Source: JAXMCK01 sp046349395
Lineage (GTDB): Bacteria > Pseudomonadota > Alphaproteobacteria > Geminicoccales > Geminicoccaceae
Reading direction: 5' to 3'
DNA length: 64,000 nucleotides
NCBI GenBank assembly: GCA_046349395.1
Contig: JAXMCK010000006.1
Span: 620,001 to 684,000, forward strand
This document shows positions 49,349 through 58,439 of this stretch, piece by piece; the first letter of the stretch is position 1; each line of letters opens with the position of its first letter. The notes below the pieces were generated by a model. It saw nothing but the letters and a program-made list of their open reading frames with translations, did not search any database and was not told where the DNA came from. The translations under genes were made by a program, and so were the position numbers.

Positions 49349-50140
49349 TCAGCCCAGCAGGGCCGCCGACAGCGGCCGGGCATAACTCCCGATCCGGCTC
49401 ATGCGCAAGACGCCGGGACCCATCGCCGGCAGGGCCGGATCATCGGCCGCGAGGAAGCCGTCGACGGTGACGAGCTGGACCAGCTCGCCCGGTTCGTCCT
49501 CCATCGAGGCGAGGATCGGCACGGCAGAGCGCCAGCTGCCGTCCGCCCGGGTGACCAGGGCCAGGACGGTGAGATCGTCGCCACTGGGCTCGGTAGCGAG
49601 ATGGCCCAGCACCCATGCCGGACGCGATGGGCCGTTAGCGGCGAAGGGCAGGCGGGCCAGGAGATGGACGCCGGCAGGGTCGCGGGCCAGGGGACACCAC
49701 CAGGGCTCGTCGGAATCGGGCTCCGGCACGACGGCGAGCTGAACTCGGCCCGAGCGCAATGCGGCCAGCGCTGCGGCCGGAGAGGGCTCGACCTCGATCG
49801 GGGTCGCGGCGCCGAAATGCTCGCGGGCGAGGTCGGCGACGCCGACGAAGGTCGCCACCGCCAGAGGTGCCTGGGACTGCACGGAGGCGGCGAGCAACTC
49901 GCGCCACATCCGCACGATGGTGACGGCCGGCAGCTTGCCGCGGGCCTGCTCGACGAGCCGGCGGAGAAGCTGCGCCTCGCGGGCGGGCCTGATGACCGGA
50001 CCCCTGTCGTCGGCGGCACGCTTGGTCGCGGCGATGTCGGCGACGACCTGCATCCGGGCCGCCAACAGCTCGACGATCTGGCCGTCGATGCGATCGACCT
50101 CCAGGCGCAGTCGCTCGAGTCCAGTCCGCTCGCCGCCCAT
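49349..50140 (-). CDS. Chorismate mutase with C-terminal domain of unknown role
   Basis: A 263-residue protein. Residues ~6-90 form an AroQ chorismate mutase with the full catalytic set in E. coli-like spacing: R12, R29, K40, R54, E55 and Q88. The remaining ~170 residues are not a standard prephenate dehydratase or dehydrogenase. Short motifs such as GRVQLAVVPEPDSDEPWW recall a degenerate ligand-binding/dehydratase fold. ATG 50140 is preferred to an upstream in-frame start. It heads the operon chorismate mutase-hisC-tyrA-chaC. Confidence 0.8.
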   Translation of the reverse strand: MGGERTGLERLRLEVDRIDGQIVELLAARMQVVADIAATKRAADDRGPVIRPAREAQLLRRLVEQARGKLPAVTIVRMWRELLAASVQSQAPLAVATFVGVADLAREHFGAATPIEVEPSPAAALAALRSGRVQLAVVPEPDSDEPWWCPLARDPAGVHLLARLPFAANGPSRPAWVLGHLATEPSGDDLTVLALVTRADGSWRSAVPILASMEDEPGELVQLVTVDGFLAADDPALPAMGPGVLRMSRIGSYARPLSAALLG

Positions 50141-50226
50141 TGCCCCCGCTCGACCCGGCCGTTTTGGAGCGCGGACACTAGGTGGCGGACTTGGCACCGT
50201 AAAGCGTGGTCCCGGTCGAGAGCGAC

Positions 50227-50694
50227 CTAGCGACCCTTGTGCTCATCCAGGTGTGCCAGCGAGCGGACGAGATCGGCCCGGCTGACGATTCCGACCAGCA
50301 CGCCGTTGCGCAGGACAGGCACGCGCTTGATCCTATTGTCGTGCAGCAGCTTGGCGATCTCGTCGAAGCTCGTGTCCTCGCCCACCGAGACGACGTCCTT
50401 CGTCATGATGTCGGCCGCCTTCCGTCCGGCCGAGCGCACATGGCTCAGATATTCGGGTGCAAGATGCTCGCCTTCGGCCATCATTTCGAGCCACCAGGAC
50501 GCCCGCTCGTCCATGACCATGACACCGGCAAAGAGCAGGTCCCCCTCGCTCACCATGCCGATCACGTGGCGGTGCTGGTCGACCACTGGAACGGCGGTGA
50601 CCTTGCTCCTAGCCAGCCGTCTCGCCACTTCCTGAAGCGGCGTGTCGGCCTCCACCGTCACCACGCCGCGCGTCATGATATCGGCGGCTTTCAT
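50227..50694 (-). CDS. CBS-domain protein
   Basis: A 155-residue protein consisting of two CBS motifs: residues ~1-62 (KAADIMTRGVVTVEADTPLQEVAR...GMVSEGDLL) and ~93-150 (KAADIMTKDVVSVGEDTSFDEIAK...GIVSRADLV). A linker contains WWLEMMAEGEHLAPEYLSH. Stand-alone CBS pairs bind adenosyl nucleotides and sense energy state. No partner enzyme is fused. It ends 86 bp upstream of the chorismate mutase gene on the same strand. Confidence 0.87.
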   Translation of the reverse strand: MKAADIMTRGVVTVEADTPLQEVARRLARSKVTAVPVVDQHRHVIGMVSEGDLLFAGVMVMDERASWWLEMMAEGEHLAPEYLSHVRSAGRKAADIMTKDVVSVGEDTSFDEIAKLLHDNRIKRVPVLRNGVLVGIVSRADLVRSLAHLDEHKGR

Positions 50695-50963
50695 TGCATC
50701 ACCCTTAGGACGAGCACAGTCTCCGTTCCTTTAATGTGGGCGTTCATGGCCTTCACTGCGACGATCTTCGCGTCGCGTTCTGCGAATCCAGGCCATGAAG
50801 GCAGCGTCCGGTGTGCGTTCGTGACGGCATGGATCATGCAACCAGCCGTTGCGTGACCGATACGGACTGGCTTCAGATGCCGATGCCGCCCAACTGCCGT
50901 TCCACCTGCGCCGACCGGGGCGCCCACCGCGGCGGCCGGAAGACCAGGGTCGGGGGCCGGTAG

Positions 50964-52370
50964 ATGTACGCCCCGGCGGCACCCGTCGCACCCAGCGTTC
51001 CCTGGCGTCAGATCGTGGCGGCGCTGCTCGCCTGCACGATCATCGCCCTGGCCTGGACCGCGCTGCCCAATCCCATCATCGCCCTACCGCTGGCCGTGCT
51101 GCCGATCGCAGGGCTCGTCTGTGTCCGGCAGCCGGTTTTCGTCGTCCTGCTGTTCGCGTCCTTTTCCCTCTTCCGCCTCCACGAGGCGGTCAGGGTCCTC
51201 TATCCGCTGCACATCCCGCAGCTCCTGGCCCTGGGCGCCATTCTCACCCTGGTCCTTCATCTCAAGACCGAGCGCGTGCGGCCCTATTGGACGCCAGCAC
51301 TCACGGTCTTTGCCGTCTTCTTCGGCCTCGTCACCCTGCAGACGCCGCTGGCGCTCAATCGTGCCTACGCGATGGGGATGTGGTCGGGAAACTTCTCGAA
51401 GATCGGGATCATGGTGCTGGCGATCGCCTGGCTCATCAGGGAGCCGCGCCAGCTCGGCCTCGCCTTCCGGATGTTCGCGGTGGCAGGCCTCGTCGTGGCA
51501 GGCGTCGCCATCTCCAACAAGCTGAACGGTATCGGGCTGGTCGAAGGTACCCGTGTCACGATCGCCCGCGACCTGCGCTCGCAGTTGGGCGATCCCAACG
51601 ATCTGTCGCTCGTGCTGCTGTTTCCGGCCAGCTTCGCCCTGGCGCTCATTCTCGGGCGCGGCATCAACGTTCTGGACCGGGCCCTGGGCTTCGTCACGTT
51701 CTGTGCGGTGTTCACCGGCATCATCTTCACCCAGAGCCGGGGCGGGCTGCTCGGAATCATGGCCGTCCTGGGCGTGTTCGCCTGGAACCGGGTCCGCAAC
51801 AAATTCCTTCTGCTCGGCGCCGGTGCGGTTGTTGCCATGGGATTGTTCGTGATGGCGGGGGTGGCCGACCGACAGGTCGTCGCCAACTCGGAAGGGGCAA
51901 TCGACGAGTCCTCGCAGACGCGTCTCTATGCGTGGCAGGCAGCGTTCAACATGGCCTGCTCACGCCCGCTGACCGGCGTCGGCATGGACAACTTCTACGC
52001 CAACTTCTTCTACTATTCGCCGAACTGGGACGGAAAGAACCACGCGGTGCACAGCACGTGGTTCCAGATCATGGCGGAGACGGGCTTCATCGGCTTCGCC
52101 GTGTTCATCACGTTCATCGCCACCACCATCGGGCTCGGGATCCGCGGCTTCCGTCGGGCTCGTGAGGGCATGCGGCGCAGCCCGACGCCATCGCTCACCC
52201 GCCTGACGGCATCGATGGAGGGCCTGATCGCCGGTGTGCTGGGTTTCTGCACCTCCGGCACGTTCCTCACCCAGGGATTTTCCTGGCCGCTCTATATCTC
52301 GTTCGCCCTCATCGTCGCGACCGAGCGGATGATCAGTCGCGAGTTGGACGAAACCCTGAAGACCGCCTGA
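50964..52370 (+). CDS. O-antigen ligase family membrane protein
   Basis: A 468-residue protein with about twelve hydrophobic helices. FTQSRGGLLGIMAVLGVFAW is the conserved Arg-containing Wzy_C segment, and a periplasmic loop ends HAVHSTWFQIMAETGFIGF, with the expected His and Glu. It is closely related in layout to exopolysaccharide polymerases. GGGGG lies about 8 nt before ATG 50964. The last 38 bp overlap the convergent ATP-grasp gene. No glycosyltransferases are adjacent. Confidence 0.82.
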   Translation: MYAPAAPVAPSVPWRQIVAALLACTIIALAWTALPNPIIALPLAVLPIAGLVCVRQPVFVVLLFASFSLFRLHEAVRVLYPLHIPQLLALGAILTLVLHLKTERVRPYWTPALTVFAVFFGLVTLQTPLALNRAYAMGMWSGNFSKIGIMVLAIAWLIREPRQLGLAFRMFAVAGLVVAGVAISNKLNGIGLVEGTRVTIARDLRSQLGDPNDLSLVLLFPASFALALILGRGINVLDRALGFVTFCAVFTGIIFTQSRGGLLGIMAVLGVFAWNRVRNKFLLLGAGAVVAMGLFVMAGVADRQVVANSEGAIDESSQTRLYAWQAAFNMACSRPLTGVGMDNFYANFFYYSPNWDGKNHAVHSTWFQIMAETGFIGFAVFITFIATTIGLGIRGFRRAREGMRRSPTPSLTRLTASMEGLIAGVLGFCTSGTFLTQGFSWPLYISFALIVATERMISRELDETLKTA

Positions 52371-53418
52371 ACCAGGCGAGCGGAACGGCCCTGGCGAGCG
52401 CTTCCGGCAGACCGAGGCCGTGCGCCTCGCGAACGTAGGTCAGGAAGTCGTAGATCGTGACAGCGGGGCAGACCTCGAACTCGAGGAACCAGGGCGTCCC
52501 GTCCGCGGCGAGGCGGATGTCGAAGGACCAGTAGTCGCGAAGGCCCAGCACCCGGACCATCGTCCGCACCGCCTGGGCGATGCCTTCGCCGGGCCTGCCG
52601 TCGATCCGTTGCAGCGAGAGCTCCAGCCCGTCGGCCGTTCCAGCGTCGCGAAGACTCGTCATACGGAAGGAATCGGCGAGAGTCGGCCAGCCGCGCTCGC
52701 CGGTGCGTACGCCGTAGATGCCGAGAGGGGTCGCTGCGTCGCCGAGGTCAAGGAAACTGACGCGGACGTCCCTGCCGGTGAGATAGGGCTGAATGAGTGC
52801 GCGGTCACCGTAGCGGTCCCAGATCCGACGACAGAGCAGCAAGGCCTCGTCGAGAGTGGCGGCGCGGCTCTCCTCGGTCAGCCCGAGCTTGGCGCCGAGG
52901 GTATTCGGCTTGACGAAGAACGGGCCGGCTGCGGGCAGCACGGAGACCGGTGTCAGAGGTGTGCCGGCCTCGACCAGCACCGAGCGTGGGATGCGCAAGC
53001 CGCAGGCCTCGGCCAGGGCGAGGCAACGGAACTTGTCCTGGCACATGTGCTGAATGGGGGGCGGGCTGCCGAACTGCGGCACGTCCAGAAGCGCTGCGAG
53101 GCTGGTCGGGAAGCTGCCGCGGTAGAAGGCGAAGCCGTCGGTCAGCGACCAGAGCATGGTGCCAGGGAGGCGAAGCAGCGGCAGCCATTCGTCGAAAGCG
53201 TCGACGGGATACCACTCGACGGCGAGGCCGATCGTCTGGAAGGCAGACCGCACCTCATCGAGGATCTGGGAGAAGTCGCTGGCCTGCTCGAGATAGTAGG
53301 CGACCTCGGCCGCGACTTCCCGGGGCAGGCCGCGAGCCTCCATGCGGGCGCGGCACGCGGCTTCGGGCTCGTGCAGAATCAGGAGGCGGCGGAGCGGGTC
53401 TGTCGTGGCGGCCGGCAA
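52333..53418 (-). CDS. ATP-grasp enzyme resembling D-alanine-D-alanine ligase
   Basis: A 361-residue protein. The middle and C-terminal parts have the ATP-grasp pattern: FFVKPNTLGAKLGL (nucleotide Lys), ALIQPYLTGRDVRVSFLD (acidic hinge), YWSFDIRLAADGTPWFLEFEVCP. The last motif should read E-x-N in Ddl enzymes, but here E315-V-C317-P, so the metal-ligand Asn is replaced by Cys. The N-terminal ~110 residues are not Ddl-like. It probably ligates a carboxylate to an amine, substrate unknown. Confidence 0.7.
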   Translation of the reverse strand: MPAATTDPLRRLLILHEPEAACRARMEARGLPREVAAEVAYYLEQASDFSQILDEVRSAFQTIGLAVEWYPVDAFDEWLPLLRLPGTMLWSLTDGFAFYRGSFPTSLAALLDVPQFGSPPPIQHMCQDKFRCLALAEACGLRIPRSVLVEAGTPLTPVSVLPAAGPFFVKPNTLGAKLGLTEESRAATLDEALLLCRRIWDRYGDRALIQPYLTGRDVRVSFLDLGDAATPLGIYGVRTGERGWPTLADSFRMTSLRDAGTADGLELSLQRIDGRPGEGIAQAVRTMVRVLGLRDYWSFDIRLAADGTPWFLEFEVCPAVTIYDFLTYVREAHGLGLPEALARAVPLAWFRRSSGFRPTRD

Positions 53419-53506
53419 GATGCGCCTCCCTGGATGCCGGCCGAGGCTCGCCCGATCCGTCGGCGGCGTCTAGGCTGTGCTGCGCAAGGGATTGCAAGAG
53501 TCGCCG

Positions 53507-54481
53507 ATGATCGATCTCGCCCGGTTCGCGACCGGCATGTTCGTCCGCGTCCAGGAAGAGAACTACGCCGACAACGCGGACGCCTTCGCGCAGTTCGCAC
53601 CGTCGCAGTCCTACGTCCAGGGGACGGCCCGGGCGCTGATGTGGATGGCGCAACTCGCCTACGAGGGCACCGACGACGCCAAGATGCGGCGCGTGCTGGC
53701 CTTGTGGGGCTTCGATCCGGCGAGTCTCGTGACGAAGGTCGCGGCGACGGTCGGCATCGCCGGCATCGCGTCGACGAGCTATTTCATCGCCCGGCGACCC
53801 GACAGCGTCGTGCTGGCGTTCCAGGGCACCGATCCCGCCAACCTCGCCAATTGGCTGACGGACTTCTGGGCGGTACCGACCGACGCTGGCCTTCACGGCG
53901 GTTTCGCCCACGCGCTGGACGCGGCGGCTCCCGGCGTGCTGGCAGCTGTGCAGGAGCTTGCGCCGACGGGCCTGCCGCTGATGCTGACCGGGCACAGCCT
54001 CGGCGGGGCACTGGCCGTGCTGGCGGCCGAGCATCTGACGCGGAACGGCGTGACCCCGGCGGGCATCTACACTTTCGGCATGCCGCGGGTCGGTGGCATC
54101 GAGTATGCCCGCACCTATGACGACATGCTGGGGAACCGGACCTTCCGCCTCGTGCACGGCGAGGATCTGGTCCCGCGCATGCCGCCCTCATGGCTGCACG
54201 GCAACGATTTCTGCCATGTCGGTCGCCGGCTGACCTGCCCCGAGAACGGACGGTTCGATCCGCACCGACTCCTGGCCGAACCCGACAACGAGCCGGACCT
54301 GCCGGCGCCCCTGGCGCTGCAGCTGGACGAGATCCGCCCGCTCGAACTCTTGAAGACGCTCTGGCCACGGCGCGAGCCGGGGAGCTTCGAGAACACTCTG
54401 GTCAGCCGGCTCGTGTCCGCCCTGCCCGGTCCGATCCGGGACCACCTGCCCGACAAGTATCTGGCGGCACTGGCCGCCTGA
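53507..54481 (+). CDS. Class 3 lipase family protein
   Basis: A 324-residue alpha/beta hydrolase. The nucleophile elbow is TGHSLGGALA (S164), VLAFQGTDPANLANWLTDF is the lipase 3 oxyanion region, TFGMPRVGG follows, and HGEDLVPRMP carries the triad Asp. A His in NDFCHVGRR is the probable third member. There is no signal peptide, so it may be cytoplasmic or exported otherwise. ATG 53507 is preferred over TTG/ATG-like upstream codons by family length. Ends 2 bp before the convergent agmatinase. Confidence 0.82.
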   Translation: MIDLARFATGMFVRVQEENYADNADAFAQFAPSQSYVQGTARALMWMAQLAYEGTDDAKMRRVLALWGFDPASLVTKVAATVGIAGIASTSYFIARRPDSVVLAFQGTDPANLANWLTDFWAVPTDAGLHGGFAHALDAAAPGVLAAVQELAPTGLPLMLTGHSLGGALAVLAAEHLTRNGVTPAGIYTFGMPRVGGIEYARTYDDMLGNRTFRLVHGEDLVPRMPPSWLHGNDFCHVGRRLTCPENGRFDPHRLLAEPDNEPDLPAPLALQLDEIRPLELLKTLWPRREPGSFENTLVSRLVSALPGPIRDHLPDKYLAALAA

Positions 54482-54483
54482 CG

Positions 54484-55443
54484 TCAGCGGCGACGCTCGG
54501 CGAGAAGCCCGATGCCGTAGAGGGCGACGGTCGCCCCGGCGATGGCGGTGATGTCGGCGTGGTCGTAGGGCGGTGACACCTCGACCACGTCGAGGCCGAC
54601 CCAGTCGATGGCACCCAGCCGGCGAAGGACCATCAGCATCTGGGCGCTGGAGGGCCCACCGGCGACCGGCGTGCCGGTGCCCGGGGCGAAGGCCGGGTCG
54701 AGGCAGTCGATGTCGAAGGTGAGGTAGGCGGGGCCGCTGCCGACACGGGCGACGATGCGGTCGACGATGCCACGCACGCCGAGATCCTGCACGGCCTCGC
54801 CGTCGAGGATCTCGATGCCGCAGGTCTCGGGGGCGACCGTGCGGATGCCGACCTGGATCGAGCGGGCCGGGTCGATCAGACCTTTGCGGACGGCACCGCC
54901 GACGAAGCTGCCGTGGTCGACCCGGTCGTCCTCGTCGTGCCACGTGTCCTGGTGGGCGTCGAACTGGACCAGTGCCAGCGGTCCGTGGCGCTCGGCGTGG
55001 GCCTGCAGCAGCGGGTAGGTGACCGAATGGTCGCCGCCGAGGCTGACGAGCTTGGCCCCGGTGGCCAGGATCTCGGCCGCCTGAGTGTGGATGCAGGCCG
55101 GCACCTCGGCGATGCGGCCATAGTCGAAGACGCAGTCGCCGTAGTCGACGACAGTCAGCCGCTCGTAGGGATCGAAGCCGAACGGCCACTGCGGGTCGCC
55201 GTCGAAGATCGCCGAGGCACGGCGGATCGCCTGCGGGCCGAAGCGGGTGCCCGGCCGGTTGCTGACCGCGGCGTCGAAGGGGATACCCCAGACGACGACG
55301 TCCACCCCGTTCAAGTCGCGGGTGTAACGGCGGCGCATGAAGGAGAGCACGCCGCCATAGGTCGGCTCCGAGACGCCGCCCTTGAGCGGCCCGTAGACGG
55401 CGTTGTCGACGGGACGGGGTCGGCGGCGGTCCAGTTCGCTCAA
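54484..55443 (-). CDS. speB: Agmatinase (ureohydrolase family)
   Basis: A 319-residue arginase-fold enzyme with canonical Mn ligands: GGDHSVTYPLL, FDAHQDTWHDEDD and TFDIDCLDPAFAPGTGTPVAGG. It should convert agmatine to putrescine and urea. The start is TTG 55443, 3 bp after the stop of the epimerase gene, with GGAG 8-9 nt upstream. It differs clearly from the ureohydrolase at 44625, so the two probably have different substrates. Confidence 0.87.
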   Translation of the reverse strand: MSELDRRRPRPVDNAVYGPLKGGVSEPTYGGVLSFMRRRYTRDLNGVDVVVWGIPFDAAVSNRPGTRFGPQAIRRASAIFDGDPQWPFGFDPYERLTVVDYGDCVFDYGRIAEVPACIHTQAAEILATGAKLVSLGGDHSVTYPLLQAHAERHGPLALVQFDAHQDTWHDEDDRVDHGSFVGGAVRKGLIDPARSIQVGIRTVAPETCGIEILDGEAVQDLGVRGIVDRIVARVGSGPAYLTFDIDCLDPAFAPGTGTPVAGGPSSAQMLMVLRRLGAIDWVGLDVVEVSPPYDHADITAIAGATVALYGIGLLAERRR

Positions 55444-55446
55444 GTC

Positions 55447-56571
55447 TCAGGCTCCGGCACGGCGCTCGAGGTTCGCCAGCGCATCCTGTCCGGCAACGGC
55501 CGAGAGGCGCAGCATGTAGTCGACGCTCTGCCCGTGCTCCAGGAACTTGAGGTCGCCGCGCTGCTTCCACTCCTCCCGGCTGCCGGCCAGGACCGTGGCG
55601 GGCTCGAGGCCGATGACGTAGTCACCCTCCTGCAGGTTCTGCCACTGGTAGAAGGCCGGCATGGTCCGGGTGTCGTACTCGACGACGAAGCCCAGACCCT
55701 TCTCGCCCGAAGCGAAGGCGAAGCCCGGATTGACCAGTGCCGCGAAAGCGGTGCCGTCGGCGGCGGGCTTCAGCTCGTGCTCGTAGACCTGCTCGACGAA
55801 GCCCGACTGCGGCGGCGCCTGCTCGATGGCACCGATCGAGGTGACTTTGGGGTCGTGGACGTAGGTGCGGGTGCGCACGAGCGGGACCACGACGCGGCTT
55901 TCCGGCGAGAGAACGGGCCAGCCGACATTGACGTGGTAGAGCATGGCGTGCGGCGTCTTGCGGAAGCTGCCGCTGGTCACCCGGTCCTTCATCGTCAGGC
56001 TGTCGCCGCCGACCTCCGCCTCGAAGCGTCGGGTGAGCTGCAGGTTCTCGCCGAACATCGTGGCCTGACGGACCTCGCCCTCCGCCCAGAGGATGCAGCG
56101 GTCGCCGTCCCAGCGGGTGCCGTAGCCGGTGAGGCGTGCCGGCGTGAACGCGACCCGTCCGTGCAGGCCGTGGGCGACGCGGGGCCGATAGGGATAGGCG
56201 TAGTGGTCGGCGTCCTCCTCGGTCGGGCCCATGATGTGGTCGAGGCCGCAGGTGTTCACGAGGCCGCAGAAGGAGCGGAGCCAGCCGAGGCCCAGCTCGG
56301 CGTCGTTCTCGTGCAGCCAGGGACTGCGGAAGCCCATGGCCGAGCGCCAGCCGATCGGCACGCCGCGGAACTCGACGGCACCCACGTCCATGCCGCGGTC
56401 GACCAGCACCTCGAAGGAGAAGCCGCCGCCGGTGCGGAAGCGCAGGACGCGCACACCGCGCTCCTGGCCGTCGCTCAGCTCGTGGAGCTCGACACCGAAG
56501 AGCTGGCGGAAGTCGCCGACATGGCGGGCGAGATCTCGACGGTCGAACGTCCTACCGAACAGTGTCGGCAT
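55447..56571 (-). CDS. Aldose 1-epimerase-like protein, DUF4432 family
   Basis: A 374-residue beta-sandwich protein of the galactose-mutarotase superfamily. It has VLVDRGMDVGAVEFRGVPIGWRS near the N-terminus, LVNTCGLDHIMGP, HGLHGRVAFTPA, and a C-terminal QEGDYVIGLEPATVLAGSREE segment typical of DUF4432. The sugar is unknown. ATG 56571 follows GGGAGG by 9 nt. It is followed 3 bp after its stop by speB. Confidence 0.82.
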   Translation of the reverse strand: MPTLFGRTFDRRDLARHVGDFRQLFGVELHELSDGQERGVRVLRFRTGGGFSFEVLVDRGMDVGAVEFRGVPIGWRSAMGFRSPWLHENDAELGLGWLRSFCGLVNTCGLDHIMGPTEEDADHYAYPYRPRVAHGLHGRVAFTPARLTGYGTRWDGDRCILWAEGEVRQATMFGENLQLTRRFEAEVGGDSLTMKDRVTSGSFRKTPHAMLYHVNVGWPVLSPESRVVVPLVRTRTYVHDPKVTSIGAIEQAPPQSGFVEQVYEHELKPAADGTAFAALVNPGFAFASGEKGLGFVVEYDTRTMPAFYQWQNLQEGDYVIGLEPATVLAGSREEWKQRGDLKFLEHGQSVDYMLRLSAVAGQDALANLERRAGA

Positions 56572-56633
56572 GCTCTGGCCTCCCTCGTTGTTCCATCCAG
56601 CAGAGCGCAGCGGCGGCTGAGCCGCAAGGCCGC

Positions 56634-57074
56634 TCAGGCCTCGCGCAGCGCCGCCATGGTTAGCTTGCAGAGGTCCGAGGCCAGCTCCAGGGGCACCAGG
56701 ACGACGTCGATGGTCCAGCTCCAGCCCGCCTGCAGCCGCTCGCGGCGCCAGAACGCGAAGGCGCGGCCCTCGCCCTCGGCCAGGACCACCGAGGCGATCT
56801 CGTCGTCCGGGTCGATCTGGCTCTTGTCGAGCTCGCAGGCACCGTCCTCGCCGAACTCTAGCTGCAGGTCGGCCGTCAGGCGCTTCGCGACGCGCTCCAC
56901 CAGCCGGCCGAAGCCCGCCTGCCCCGAGCGCGGCACGCGAAGGATGAAGGCGCGGCCGTCCTCCTCGCGCAGCACCTCGATCGACAGCTCGCCGTCCCGC
57001 TCGGGGCGCACGAAAGCGCGGAACTCGCCGTGCTCGGGCAGCAGCTGACGGGTGATGAGGCCGCTGCTGTCCAT
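56634..57074 (-). CDS. Conserved-looking hypothetical protein
   Basis: About 146 residues from ATG 57074; GTG 57089 is also in frame. A mixed alpha/beta soluble protein with an acidic middle (EFGEDGACELDKSQIDPDDEIASVVLAEGEG) and a Trp-rich C-terminal half (FAFWRRERLQAGWSWTID). I do not recognise the family. Amino acid composition and the absence of a competing frame support coding. Confidence 0.55.
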   Translation of the reverse strand: MDSSGLITRQLLPEHGEFRAFVRPERDGELSIEVLREEDGRAFILRVPRSGQAGFGRLVERVAKRLTADLQLEFGEDGACELDKSQIDPDDEIASVVLAEGEGRAFAFWRRERLQAGWSWTIDVVLVPLELASDLCKLTMAALREA

Positions 57075-57152
57075 GCCGTGCCGCTCCACGCTGCTGCCGA
57101 GGGCCGCAGCTCTAGTGCGGCCGCCTGCGGCTGGAAAGGGCGACCGCCCGGG

Positions 57153-57827
57153 TCAAACGGCCTGCGGTCTGGGTTCGTTCGTCCCGTTTATCCGAATGGC
57201 GGCAATGGACGCGGCTGCTGGTCCCATGTCGTGCCGGGGATAGGCAGTCCCGAAAGTCGGGGTGCCGCTCGGCCCAGGTTCGTTCATGCCGGCGATCTGC
57301 GGGTCGAGCGAGGCGCGGGCTGCCCGCTGCGCCAGCCGTCGGCGTTCGGCGGCCATCTCCTCGGCGCGTGCCTTCGCCGTCCGCCGCATGCGCTGAGCGC
57401 CTTCGAGTTCGGCGTAGGCGTCTTCGAGCTCGCGCCGGAGACGGGCCCGATAGCGCATCAGCGTGTTCAGCGACGGCAGGCGCGGGCCGTCCTGGGACGG
57501 AGCCATGAGCGCCTCGATAACGGCCGTTTCGAGGGCGGCCAGCCGCCGCTGGCGCCAGATCAAGTGCCCGATCTCGCGGACCCAGTGCTGCTCGATCGGC
57601 GACGCCGGACGGAGTCGGGCCTCGATATCGGCCATGATCGCGCCGAATACCTCCCAATCGGCCTCAAGGCCTACGGGATCGGCGGCACAGACGCCGTGCC
57701 GCACGGCATTCTGCGCGGAGCGGGCTTTCCCCTCCTCGGTCACCGGTCCCTGGCTCATCGCACCGTTGCGCCTCGATGCCTCGATCTGGGCCTTGCTGCG
57801 CGGCTGGGGCTGCACGGGGTCGCTCAT
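57153..57827 (-). CDS. Hypothetical protein with SRRNGAMSQGPVTEEGK motif
   Basis: A 224-residue soluble protein. The N-terminal segment (residues ~12-45: IEASRRNGAMSQGPVTEEGKARSAQNAVRHG) belongs to a widespread but uncharacterised set of proteins with an S-R-N-A-x-K-S-x-G-P-x-T-x-x-G-K pattern in Proteobacteria and Planctomycetes. The middle is strongly helical and basic, with coiled-coil potential at ~100-160 (RARLRRELEDAYAELEGAQR). There is an AT-rich patch just upstream (57868-57900). The role is unknown; such genes often occur as scattered multicopy units. Confidence 0.6.
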   Translation of the reverse strand: MSDPVQPQPRSKAQIEASRRNGAMSQGPVTEEGKARSAQNAVRHGVCAADPVGLEADWEVFGAIMADIEARLRPASPIEQHWVREIGHLIWRQRRLAALETAVIEALMAPSQDGPRLPSLNTLMRYRARLRRELEDAYAELEGAQRMRRTAKARAEEMAAERRRLAQRAARASLDPQIAGMNEPGPSGTPTFGTAYPRHDMGPAAASIAAIRINGTNEPRPQAV

Positions 57828-57886
57828 CGCTCGATCCTTGCTCGGGTTCGGGCGGAGCGTAGTACGATAAGGTATTATTTCCTAGA

Positions 57887-58333
57887 TCAGGTAAACCAGT
57901 CAGAGACACCGAGCACGTCGGCGCCGCCGATCAGGGCCGCGTAACGGCCGCCCTTGGCGATGGCGACGAGCACGACGAAGGCGACGAGGTTCATCCGCAG
58001 CGTGCCGGCCGCGACCGTGAAGGCGTCACCCACGCCGGGCACCCAGGCCAGCAGCAGCGAGGGATAGCCCCAGCGACGGAACCATGCCTGCGCACGGCCC
58101 AGTTGGGCGGCACTAACGGGAAACCAGCGGCGGTCCTGGAAGCGGAGGGCGACGCGGCCGAGCCACCAGTTGCCGCAGGAGCCGATGACATTGCCGAGGG
58201 TGGCGACGATCCAGAGCTTCCACGGGTCGAAGCCGTCGACCAGCATCGCCAGGAGGACGATCTCGGAGGAGCCCGGGATGACCGTCGCGGCGACGAGTGC
58301 GCTCGCGAAGAGCCCGGTATAGGCGAGATCCAT
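57887..58333 (-). CDS. YqaA family inner-membrane protein (small DedA-like)
   Basis: A 148-residue membrane protein. FASALVAATVIPGSSEIVLLAML, the GNVIGSCGNWWLGR re-entrant-type loop, WGYPSLLLAWVPGVGDAFTVAAGTLRMN and a final helix match YqaA, a short member of the SNARE-associated/DedA group thought to be lipid scramblases. It is divergent from pyrB. Confidence 0.85.
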   Translation of the reverse strand: MDLAYTGLFASALVAATVIPGSSEIVLLAMLVDGFDPWKLWIVATLGNVIGSCGNWWLGRVALRFQDRRWFPVSAAQLGRAQAWFRRWGYPSLLLAWVPGVGDAFTVAAGTLRMNLVAFVVLVAIAKGGRYAALIGGADVLGVSDWFT

Positions 58334-58439
58334 GACGCTCCCGTCGAACGGCTACGGCGCATGAGATGGAGGCCGCCGTGCCCGGTGCAAGCACCTGTGC
58401 AACTTGCGCGTGATCGGGCCTCGCTGCATAACGCCCGCG

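Noticed and set aside
50691..50927. Small minus-strand frame ending in an ATGA overlap with the CBS gene
   Set aside because: 78 codons with no recognisable motif, no ribosome site at a start, and composition like neighbouring non-coding frames. I treat 50695-50963 as intergenic.
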